From: Azotimanducus sp965199815
Lineage (GTDB): Bacteria; Pseudomonadota; Gammaproteobacteria; Pseudomonadales; Azotimanducaceae
DNA: 64,000 nt
Assembly: GCA_965199815.1 (NCBI GenBank)
Contig: CBDATE010000024.1
Location: 186,001 to 250,000, forward strand
Reading direction: 5' to 3'
Shown here piece after piece: positions 57,729 through 64,000 of this stretch. The notes beneath the pieces are model-generated. The model had not been told where the DNA came from, searched no databases, and saw only the letters and a program-made list of their open reading frames with translations. The translations under genes were made by a program, and so were the position numbers. Position 1 is the first letter of the stretch; each line of letters begins with the position of its first letter.

Positions 57729-58286
57729 ATGCCAAAAATAGACCCGTGGAACAGTTGGTCAAAGCTTGAATCAGCCTGGCGCGAGCAGCCGAACGAGCGG
57801 CGCGCCACCCTGGTCAAGGCGGTTCGCGACCACATGGAAGAGGAAATACGCGGTCGCCTTGACCCACTCATGGACACATTGACCACGGAACCCGTCTATC
57901 GCTTTTGGAGCAATGGCGAGCGCAACATGGTCATCAAGGGGCGCGAGGCGGTGCGCAGCTTTTATTGCCAGATGTTTGCAGCGCGCGACAATCAGTTTGA
58001 GGTGCTGTTGGACAACCTCATCGTCAGCGACAACTATGTGGTGACTGAAGGCATCGTCAAACAGGTGCGCACCGGTTCAGCCATCCGCACCATGGGCCTT
58101 GCAGCGATTGAAGACGAGCCGCTCACCGATGATGAACTCATCCTCACTTCGGTCCGATTCATGACCGTGTGGCCGGCGGATACCGACGGCAAGCTGGTGG
58201 GCGAGGACATCTACTTCGGCCAGAATCCCCTGAGTGGCGCGATGCGCATCTCGCGCTCGGACCTGCCTGACTATTACCTCGTCTAG
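57729..58286 (+). CDS. SnoaL/NTF2-like fold protein, function unknown
   Basis: A 185-residue protein with the feel of the SnoaL/NTF2-like superfamily: an N-terminal helix pair (HMEEEIRGRLDPLMDTLTTE), MVIKGREAVRSFYCQMFAAR, then beta strands NYVVTEGIVKQVRTG and LILTSVRFMTVWPA. Such folds serve as isomerases, cyclases or binding modules, so the role is open. It lies between a divergent aminotransferase gene and trpG, 38 bases before the latter. Confidence 0.6.
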   Translation: MPKIDPWNSWSKLESAWREQPNERRATLVKAVRDHMEEEIRGRLDPLMDTLTTEPVYRFWSNGERNMVIKGREAVRSFYCQMFAARDNQFEVLLDNLIVSDNYVVTEGIVKQVRTGSAIRTMGLAAIEDEPLTDDELILTSVRFMTVWPADTDGKLVGEDIYFGQNPLSGAMRISRSDLPDYYLV

Positions 58287-58324
58287 TACGAACTCGATAG
58301 ACACCGCACCGTGTCGCTTGCCCG

Positions 58325-58936
58325 ATGCTGTTGATAATTGACAACTACGATTCCTTCACCTTCAATCTGGTGCAGTATCTCGGTGAGCTTGGCGCGACCG
58401 TCGAGGTACAGCGCAACGACTGCATCACGGTCGAGCAGATCGAAGCTGCGGCACCTGAAATGATCGTTATCTCTCCCGGCCCCTGCACTCCGGATGAAGC
58501 CGGCATATCAGTTGAATTGGTGCGGCATCTGGGTGCTCGCATCCCTGTGCTTGGCGTGTGTCTCGGTCATCAGTCCATAGGTCGGGCCTATGGTGGCCGC
58601 GTGGTGCGCGCACGGCGCGTCATGCATGGCAAGGTGGCGCGCATTCGCCACTTCGGTGAGGATGTCTTTGCCTCCCTGCAAAACCCCTTTGAAGCCACTC
58701 GCTATCACTCGTTGGTGGTGCAGGCCGAGTCGCTACCCGCCTGTCTGAGAGTCACCGCCTTGAGTGGCGAGAGCGAGGATGCTGACGAGATCATGGGACT
58801 GTCGCATGAGACCCATCCAGTGAGCGGTGTGCAGTTTCACCCGGAATCCATCAAGACACCGCGCGGGCAGGAACTCTTGCAGAACTTCCTCGATTCGGCA
58901 TCGGACTGGAATCGTCAGCGCGTGTCGGCATTATGA
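58325..58936 (+). CDS. trpG: Anthranilate synthase component II (glutamine amidotransferase)
   Basis: Supplies ammonia from glutamine to TrpE and possibly also serves p-aminobenzoate synthesis. The 203-residue class I amidotransferase shows LLIIDNYDSFTFNLVQYLGE, the nucleophile Cys in VLGVCLGHQSIG near residue 79, and the His/Glu pair in VQFHPESIKTP near 175. It overlaps trpD by 4 bases and heads the trpGDC block. Confidence 0.96.
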   Translation: MLLIIDNYDSFTFNLVQYLGELGATVEVQRNDCITVEQIEAAAPEMIVISPGPCTPDEAGISVELVRHLGARIPVLGVCLGHQSIGRAYGGRVVRARRVMHGKVARIRHFGEDVFASLQNPFEATRYHSLVVQAESLPACLRVTALSGESEDADEIMGLSHETHPVSGVQFHPESIKTPRGQELLQNFLDSASDWNRQRVSAL

Positions 58937-59985
58937 CCACATCTGCGATGTCTGACATTCAAGCGGCCATCGTCAGGCTGGCGGCTCGTCAGGACCTTGC
59001 CGAGGACGAGGCGCAGCGGGTTTTTCACGCCATCATGCGCGGTGAGGCGAGCGAGGGTCAGACAGGCGCATTGCTCGCGCTCATGGAATCCAAGGGAGTG
59101 TCGGTCTCCGAGCTTGCAGGCGCGGCGCGGGTTATGCGAGAGGTATCAATTCGTGTTGAGGTTGATGCGCCCAATCTGGTGGACACCTGTGGCACCGGCG
59201 GCAGTGGCGCTGGCAAGCTGTTCAACGTATCCACGGCGGCCGCTTTCGTGGCCGCGGCTGCCGGGGCTTCGGTCGCCAAGCATGGCAATCGACGCGCGAC
59301 CGGCATGAGCGGCAGCGCAGACCTGCTGGAACTCGCCGGTGCGGCGATTGATCTTGATGCGACGCAGATTGCCGAGTGTATTCGGCGCGTAGGGGTCGGT
59401 TTCATGTTCGCGCCGACGCATCACAGCGCAACCCGTCACGTGATGCCGGTGCGACGCGCTCTTGGCATCCCGACGCTGTTCAATCGGCTCGGCCCCATGA
59501 CCAATCCGGCCAACCCGCCAAGTCAGCTCATCGGCGTGGGTCAAGCTGCCTGGCTCGGGAGCATGGCCGCAGCATTGCGCGAACTCGGCAGTCAACATGT
59601 GCTTCTGGTGCACAGCGAGGGGCTTGACGAGATCGCGCTTGATCGCCCCACGCAGGCGGTTGAGCTGCGTGCCGGAACCATCGAAGAACGCACGCTGACA
59701 GCGACAGATTTCGATGTGCCGACGCAGAGCATGACGGGGCTCGGCGCGGCCGATATTGCGAGCAGCCTCGAGCGTGTGCGCGAGGCTCTGGCTGAACCTG
59801 AGAGCGCGGCCGGTGCACTGGTGCGTGTGAATGCGGCGGCGGCTATCTATGTGGCTGGGGTGTGCAGCGACCTGCGTCAAGCCTCTGCCATGGCGGGCGC
59901 AGTCATGGCATCCGGTAAGGCGCTCGCGCGTATGCAGGAATTTGTGCGCGTGAGTCAGACGCTGCACATGGCGGATACTCAATGA
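58933..59985 (+). CDS. trpD: Anthranilate phosphoribosyltransferase
   Basis: Second step of tryptophan synthesis, joining anthranilate to PRPP. The 350 residues have the PRPP-binding DTCGTGGSGAGKLFNVSTAA near residue 80, KHGNRRATGMSGSADLLE, and FNRLGPMTNPANPP near 195. It starts in the trpG stop (ATGA) and ends in the trpC start. Confidence 0.97.
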   Translation: MTTSAMSDIQAAIVRLAARQDLAEDEAQRVFHAIMRGEASEGQTGALLALMESKGVSVSELAGAARVMREVSIRVEVDAPNLVDTCGTGGSGAGKLFNVSTAAAFVAAAAGASVAKHGNRRATGMSGSADLLELAGAAIDLDATQIAECIRRVGVGFMFAPTHHSATRHVMPVRRALGIPTLFNRLGPMTNPANPPSQLIGVGQAAWLGSMAAALRELGSQHVLLVHSEGLDEIALDRPTQAVELRAGTIEERTLTATDFDVPTQSMTGLGAADIASSLERVREALAEPESAAGALVRVNAAAAIYVAGVCSDLRQASAMAGAVMASGKALARMQEFVRVSQTLHMADTQ

Positions 59986-60800
59986 GCCAGGAGAACAAAC
60001 CTTCTCTACTCGCCGAGATTCTGCACGTGAAGCAGGGCGAGGTGCGCGAGAAACGCGCATCAAGATCGCTTGCCGAGATTCGCGCCGAAGCCGAGGCGAT
60101 GCCTGCCACGCGTGGCTTTTTCGCTGCGCTTGAGGCGAGAATCAGGCGCAGAGAGCCGGGAATCATCGCGGAAATCAAGAAGGCGAGCCCGAGTCGCGGC
60201 CTGATACGGGCCAATCTCGATGTCGCACAAACTGCCAGAGACTATGAGATGGGCGGTGCGGCGGCGATTTCCGTGCTGACCGACCGGCGCTTCTTTCGCG
60301 GCGAAGACGGGTATATCGAGGCAGTGCGCGCAGTAACGGGGCTTCCGCTGCTGCGCAAGGATTTCATTATCGATCCCTGGCAAGTCTATGAGACGCGTAC
60401 GCTCGGTGCCGATTGCCTGCTGCTCATCGTTTCTGCACTCGATGCTGAGCGCTTGTACAGCTTGTACGAGCTCGCCCTGAAGGTGGGGCTCGAAGTGCTG
60501 GTTGAGGTGCACGATGAGCAGGAGCTCGAAGTGGCCAGCGCGCTCGGTGCGCGTATGATCGGCATCAACAACCGCAATTTGCATGGCTTTGAGACGCGTC
60601 TTGATGTGACTCGCCAACTGGCACCCAAGGTTTCGCAGGAGCGTCTCGTTGTCGCCGAGAGCGGCATCAGTTCCGCGTGTGATATCGCGGCTTTGAGTAC
60701 GGCGGGCGTGTCAGCCTTTCTTGTCGGCGAGGCGTTGATGCGTGCGGACAAGGCGAGCGAGATGCTGCAAGAGATGATCGATGCAGGAAGCACCACATGA
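59982..60800 (+). CDS. trpC: Indole-3-glycerol phosphate synthase
   Basis: Ring-closure step of tryptophan synthesis. The 272-residue TIM barrel shows IIAEIKKASPSRGLIRANLD near residue 55, ISVLTDRRFFRGEDGYIEAV, LLRKDFIIDPWQVYETR near 125, IGINNRNLHGFETRLDVT and VVAESGISSACDI. It overlaps trpD and the following VOC gene by 4 bases each. Part of its 3' end (60677-60717) recurs in a shrunken duplicate at 62311. Confidence 0.97.
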   Translation: MSQENKPSLLAEILHVKQGEVREKRASRSLAEIRAEAEAMPATRGFFAALEARIRRREPGIIAEIKKASPSRGLIRANLDVAQTARDYEMGGAAAISVLTDRRFFRGEDGYIEAVRAVTGLPLLRKDFIIDPWQVYETRTLGADCLLLIVSALDAERLYSLYELALKVGLEVLVEVHDEQELEVASALGARMIGINNRNLHGFETRLDVTRQLAPKVSQERLVVAESGISSACDIAALSTAGVSAFLVGEALMRADKASEMLQEMIDAGSTT

Positions 60801-61240
60801 AACGCCACACCAGGCCCGTTACCAGAGGCTTGCGCCATGTTGCCTTGTCGGTTCACCGATTCGAAGCCTGTTGCAACTTCTATGTGCACCTCATGGGGAT
60901 GCAGATCGAGTGGCAGCCGGATGAAGACAACATCTACCTGACCAGTGGCAACGATAATCTGGCGCTGCACCGGGCACCAGCCACAGCGGATACAGCAGCC
61001 ACGTCAACTACTCGGGATGCAGAGATTCGAGCCAGCGAGCAACGGCTCGACCACATCGGGTTTCTGCTCGATGCGCCCGAGGAAGTTGACCGGTGGCACG
61101 ATTTTCTCGAGGAGCATGATGTGCTGATTACCCAGCCGCCACGTACGCATCGGGATGGCGCGCGCAGCTTTTATTGTCAGGACCCGGACGGCATCAGTGT
61201 GCAGGTAATCTACCACCCACCACTTGCGGGCACGGGGTGA
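60797..61240 (+). CDS. VOC-superfamily (glyoxalase-like) protein
   Basis: A 147-residue vicinal-oxygen-chelate domain protein. Two beta-alpha-beta-beta-beta modules begin RGLRHVALSVHRFEACCNFY and QRLDHIGFLLDAPEEVDRW, each with the expected metal-ligand His, and the module ends with CQDPDGISVQVIYHP. The usual Glu ligand of DPDGN-E motifs is replaced here by Gln. The substrate is unknown. It is coupled to trpC by a 4-base overlap, but nothing links it to tryptophan synthesis. Its last 44 bases plus about 60 bases of flank are duplicated at 62369-62475. Confidence 0.8.
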   Translation: MKRHTRPVTRGLRHVALSVHRFEACCNFYVHLMGMQIEWQPDEDNIYLTSGNDNLALHRAPATADTAATSTTRDAEIRASEQRLDHIGFLLDAPEEVDRWHDFLEEHDVLITQPPRTHRDGARSFYCQDPDGISVQVIYHPPLAGTG

Positions 61241-61303
61241 GCTGAAAGCCCTTGGGCGCAGCTTTCGCATCCTGCCTGAACTCGGACACCAGCCAGATTG
61301 AGG
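61197..61303 (+). repeat. Direct repeat copy A (VOC gene end and flank)
   Basis: About 107 bases beginning GTGTGCAGGTAATC and ending ACCAGCCAGAT recur at 62369-62475 with two visible substitutions. Together with the trpC and VOC-start pieces at 62311-62366, they mark a duplication that brackets the coiled-coil gene and the element. Confidence 0.85.
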
Positions 61304-61368
61304 TGGTCGGGGTTGTTCAGGCAATTTGATGGTGTTGCCGATAGCGCCAATCCCCGTAGGACACTCGG

Positions 61369-61974
61369 TCAGGTCGAGAGTATTGACCCGATGATACCGA
61401 GAGCACCTGCGAGCATGGCGGACATGAACCCGATGAAATAGCGCAACTGGGTGCGATGAGAGCCTTGAACGCTATCGTGCAGTTTGCGAATCTCCGTATC
61501 AATTGAATCGAAGCGCTTATCGACGGTTTCGAATCGCTTGTCCACTGCCTCGAAGCGCTTATCGACGGCATCAAAGCGCCTGTCCACTGCATCAAATCGC
61601 AGGTTTGTCTCGTTTTTATGCTCAGTGAAGAGCGCCCGCATCTCTTGCTTGTGTTCAGTGAGCTGCTCGCGCGTCTCCTGCTTGTGTTCAGTGAATTGCC
61701 GAGCCATTTCATGCTTGTGCTCATCGAACTGTCCGCGCATCTCCTGCTTGTGCTCAGTGAGTTGCCCGAGCAGATCATCCCTGAGCTCCGAGATGCGTCC
61801 TTCGAACTTTCCGTCCAGCTTGGCAAGCCGGTCATCAAGCAGTTCTGGCGTGACCGAGATATCCTGTACAGCGATGGCTACAGCATTCACGATCGCATCA
61901 GCCTGAGGCTGCGATAATCCCGAATCCTTGATGCCCTTGGTCATGTGGTGAAATTTCTCGACTTGTAGTTTCAT
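61369..61974 (-). CDS. Coiled-coil membrane-anchored protein (DUF1640-like)
   Basis: A 201-residue protein. The N-terminal part (MKLQVEKFHHMTKGIKDSGL) is followed by a long coiled coil made of two repeat types. There are five copies of an 11-residue unit around LTEHKQEMR (residues 70-125) and six of a 7-residue unit around RFEAVDK (residues 128-165). It ends with a C-terminal hydrophobic segment (FIGFMSAMLAGALGIIGSIL) that could anchor it. It resembles bacterial relatives of the mitochondrial CCDC90/MCUR1 family; function unknown. Its ATG overlaps the 4-bp target repeat of the adjacent element, so its native promoter side has been displaced. A fragment of a relative lies at 15915-15990. Confidence 0.65.
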   Translation of the reverse strand: MKLQVEKFHHMTKGIKDSGLSQPQADAIVNAVAIAVQDISVTPELLDDRLAKLDGKFEGRISELRDDLLGQLTEHKQEMRGQFDEHKHEMARQFTEHKQETREQLTEHKQEMRALFTEHKNETNLRFDAVDRRFDAVDKRFEAVDKRFETVDKRFDSIDTEIRKLHDSVQGSHRTQLRYFIGFMSAMLAGALGIIGSILST

Positions 61975-61977
61975 GAG

Positions 61978-62127
61978 GGAAACTCTGAGTAACAGAGTTT
62001 ACCGTGCGGTACATGGATGTACCGCCAGATTCAGTGCCGTAAGGCATTGAATCTGCGAGCAAATCAGAATTGTATTTCTGATTTGCGAATCTGATCAAGT
62101 CCACGGATGGACTTGATCAGAACATAC
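61978..62127 (-). mobile_element. MITE-like hairpin element (0 copies of the 71-bp unit)
   Basis: A 150-bp inverted copy with both terminal hairpins, the GGTACA/TGTACC hairpin, GATTCAGTGCC/GGCATTGAATC, and the inner pair CAAATCAGAA/TTCTGATTTG, which forms a hairpin where the array is found in other copies. Perfect 4-bp repeats TGAG flank it at 61974-61977 and 62128-62131. It stands directly upstream of the coiled-coil gene, whose transcripts would have to start within or cross it. Confidence 0.88.
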
Positions 62128-62548
62128 TGAGTATACGCCCTTGGCGTGATGAGAATTGGCGCATAGAACAACACAAACGGGGCGCTTGCGTTGCAGAGAT
62201 TGGCTGCATTACCTGTAGGAAATCCCTGTCGATCAGGGCACTTCACAGATTTTTGGCGCAGCTCGAGGGAATGCTTGGCGCGCAGGCTGAGTCAGCCGAG
62301 ATAGAGGCGCGTGTGCTATCGCGGCTTCGAGTACGGCGGGCGTGTCAGTCTTAAACGCCACACCAGAGTGTGTGCAGGTGATCTACCACCCACCACTTGC
62401 GGGCACGGGGTGAGCTGAAAGCCCTCGGGCGCAGCTTTCGCATCCTGCCTGAACTCGGACACCAGCCAGATCATGTCACCATCGGTGATGTCTGTGGATG
62501 GGTTGTGACGAGTAGCGTTCTCCAGCTCGTAAATGCCGTAACGAGTAC
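62128..62548. other. Scarred intergenic DNA with a shrunken trpC-VOC duplicate
   Basis: No gene is supported here. Bases 62311-62351 match trpC 60677-60717. Bases 62353-62366 match the VOC start at 60799-60812. Bases 62369-62475 match 61197-61303. The two missing stretches (about 81 and 384 bases) are deletions inside an otherwise collinear duplicate. The first 180 bases show nothing recognisable. Confidence 0.75.
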
Positions 62549-63568
62549 TCACGATGCAAAGACTGGTTGCGGAGTGATCACAAGTTCCGGTAATCGGGCA
62601 TGGTGTGCGTTCTTCATGAGCACCTGAACCGCGGAGAACCTGTATTTGCGGACGAGGGCGAGTACCTCGGCGGAAAGGTCGTAGGTCATCAGAAAATCAG
62701 CTGAACTGTCCCTGAGTACGCGAAAGAGACGAGCATGGTCAAGGCTGTGGTGGGTATAGAGTCGGCTTCCAGCCCGCTTGCCTCCCGCTGTGTAAGGAGG
62801 GTCGATGAAACAGACGGTGCCTTGCGGGGCAGTTTTCAATAGTGCTTCGAGCAGTCTGGTTCCGTCTCCCTCGCAGAACTGGAGGTGGTGGCTGACCTGA
62901 TCGATTGCGCGAATCCGCTTTATCAGAGTCTGTGCATACCAGCGCGAGGCAAGGCCCTTGCCGTTCTCGCCGTGACGTGTCAGTGAGGCACCTGCCGCCA
63001 AAATGCCGCCACGTCGGGTGCGGTTCAGAACCAGAGTGCGAAAGCCACGCTCCAGTACCGAATCCGGTGTCTGCTTGAGCAACTCTGTCACGCGAGCCGA
63101 TTCGGGCTCAAAATCCGAGATCTTTGCACACAGTTCGCGGTTGTGGCGCAGCGTCGCATGCCAGAACGCGGCCACATCCCGGTCCAGTTCCGCCATGAGC
63201 GCAGTGTCAACGAGACCTTCCATGATCGCAGTCAGGGTGACGATTGCACCGCCTGCGAAGGGCTCAATCAGCATGCGTGGTTTCTGCTGTTGGTCTGTCA
63301 GCCACTTGCGGATGTGCGGTATCAGCCAGGTCTTGCCACCCGGATAGCGAAGCGGACTGCGTTGCGGGACACAGGCCACATTGACTGCGGGAACGGACGA
63401 AAGCGGAATTTCCGGGCAGGCGCACCAGTTGCCAGGACCAGAGCATGTGAGTACGGCCTGGTTTTTGGCTGTGCCGTCCGTGCAGTTCAATGTTGAATGT
63501 GGGGTTCTCTTTTCCCCGTTTGCTTGCTTATGTACTTCGTGTTCTGATTTCGTACCTGCCGAACTCAA
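62549..63568 (-). CDS. D12-class adenine-specific DNA methyltransferase (Dam-like)
   Basis: N6-adenine methyltransferase of the alpha (Dam/D12) group. The SAM-binding motif RSPLRYPGGKTWLIPHI lies near residue 75, IEPFAGGAIVTLTAIMEG near 105, and the catalytic DPPY motif VCFIDPPYTAGGKRAGSRLY near 260. The catalytic domain is complete, but there are about 70 residues ahead of it instead of the usual 10 or so; these overlap the upstream gene by 41 bases and may be untranslated, with a GTG nearer the motif as true start. No restriction enzyme gene is visible, so it may be an orphan or the partner may lie beyond the window. Confidence 0.85.
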   Translation of the reverse strand: MSSAGTKSEHEVHKQANGEKRTPHSTLNCTDGTAKNQAVLTCSGPGNWCACPEIPLSSVPAVNVACVPQRSPLRYPGGKTWLIPHIRKWLTDQQQKPRMLIEPFAGGAIVTLTAIMEGLVDTALMAELDRDVAAFWHATLRHNRELCAKISDFEPESARVTELLKQTPDSVLERGFRTLVLNRTRRGGILAAGASLTRHGENGKGLASRWYAQTLIKRIRAIDQVSHHLQFCEGDGTRLLEALLKTAPQGTVCFIDPPYTAGGKRAGSRLYTHHSLDHARLFRVLRDSSADFLMTYDLSAEVLALVRKYRFSAVQVLMKNAHHARLPELVITPQPVFAS

Positions 63569-63998
63569 TCCACTTGAGCTTACTTCGAAGCAACTCTCCT
63601 GATTTTGTCAAATCTCGATCAATTCCGCTTCCGGGGCGAAGCAGTTTGATGTGAGGTTGATAGTGTCTTGCCCCGAAGCAGCTTGTCCAGTCTGTGCTCG
63701 GCCTGTGGGTGCCAATCACTTGTGGCGTTTCAAATGCACACATTTCCCGCCTCAACCCAAGTATTTGCTCAATTGCGCTGTTCCGTTTGGTGAGCCGAAT
63801 TCCAACTGACCTTGTTGCGGGATCCAACTCGGGACGAGGATTTTCGCCACCTGGGGCAAGTACCATAAGTCGAGTTTCAGCAGTGTTTGCCTTGATGGCT
63901 AGCTTTCGCTCTGGTGGGTCGATTGGGAGGTCAGGCAATATCCGTCTCGAGTAGTAAACGGAGAGATGCATTCCTCGCTGTATCGAATGGGCAGGCAC
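63528..63998 (-). CDS. Unidentified protein, probably cut by the window edge
   Basis: An open minus-strand frame of at least 156 codons reaching the window's right end, so its true start may lie outside. It is basic and Arg/Pro-rich. HYQPHIKLLRPG near residue 118 faintly recalls the PHxT-type motif of 2H phosphoesterases (2'-5' RNA ligase-like), but a second such motif is not convincing. It ends inside the start of the Dam-like methylase, suggesting an operon, perhaps a modification or defence locus. No firm assignment. Confidence 0.5.
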   Translation of the reverse strand: MPAHSIQRGMHLSVYYSRRILPDLPIDPPERKLAIKANTAETRLMVLAPGGENPRPELDPATRSVGIRLTKRNSAIEQILGLRREMCAFETPQVIGTHRPSTDWTSCFGARHYQPHIKLLRPGSGIDRDLTKSGELLRSKLKWIEFGRYEIRTRST

Positions 63999-64000
63999 AC

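Overview
The window is a high-GC chromosomal segment from a gammaproteobacterium. Evidence for this is the conserved blocks lptD-surA-pdxA-rsmA-apaG-apaH, yrbG-kdsC-lptC-lptA-lptB-rpoN-hpf-ptsN-npr, mreBCD-yhdP-tldD, rpe-gph-trpE and amgK-murU. The lineage below class cannot be fixed from this text alone. The first bases fall inside prfB and the last inside an unidentified gene, so both edges are cut.

Layout. 1-3065: prfB (partial), lysS, ung. 3107-7042: a tight valine-catabolism operon (acyl-CoA dehydrogenase, enoyl-CoA hydratase, 3-hydroxyisobutyryl-CoA hydrolase, 3-hydroxyisobutyrate dehydrogenase). 7127-11291: an rRNA transcription unit with promoter, leader boxA, tRNA-Ile, tRNA-Ala, 23S, 5S and terminator, but no 16S gene. 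11412-16545: birA, comM, an outer-membrane-type protein, a PII gene and a thioesterase-like gene. 16631-21258: a CoA-acylating aldehyde dehydrogenase, methylmalonyl-CoA mutase and its MeaB chaperone, which could take the propionyl-CoA produced by valine breakdown through methylmalonyl-CoA to succinyl-CoA. 21681-24011: a luciferase-like oxidoreductase gene broken by a repeat array. 24278-33661: mreBCD, yhdP, tldD, pmbA. 33670-36270: a tandem duplication and mgtE. 36305-42417: nitrogen-PTS, rpoN and LPS export genes on the minus strand. 42414-53436: RNA end-processing (pcnB, cca), apaH/apaG, rsmA, pdxA, the outer-membrane assembly genes surA and lptD, and murein-recycling murU/amgK. 53435-61240: rpe, gph and the trp genes. 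61241-64000: scarred accessory DNA with a coiled-coil membrane protein, a mobile repeat and a Dam-type methylase.

The most unusual content is a family of interspersed, hairpin-rich, MITE-like elements. Five complete copies (10965-11094, 12381-12928, 22438-23858, 33670-33891, 61978-62127) share a GTATGTTCTG end and a CAGAGTTTCC end, and three of them have perfect 4-bp flanking direct repeats. Between the ends they carry 0, 6 (two of them truncated), 18, 1 and 0 copies of a 71-bp three-hairpin unit. One copy sits inside the rRNA operon between 23S and 5S, one splits a gene, and one sits in a duplicated segment whose second copy holds what looks like an excision footprint. No transposase is visible in the window. 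The other standout is the rRNA operon with no 16S gene.
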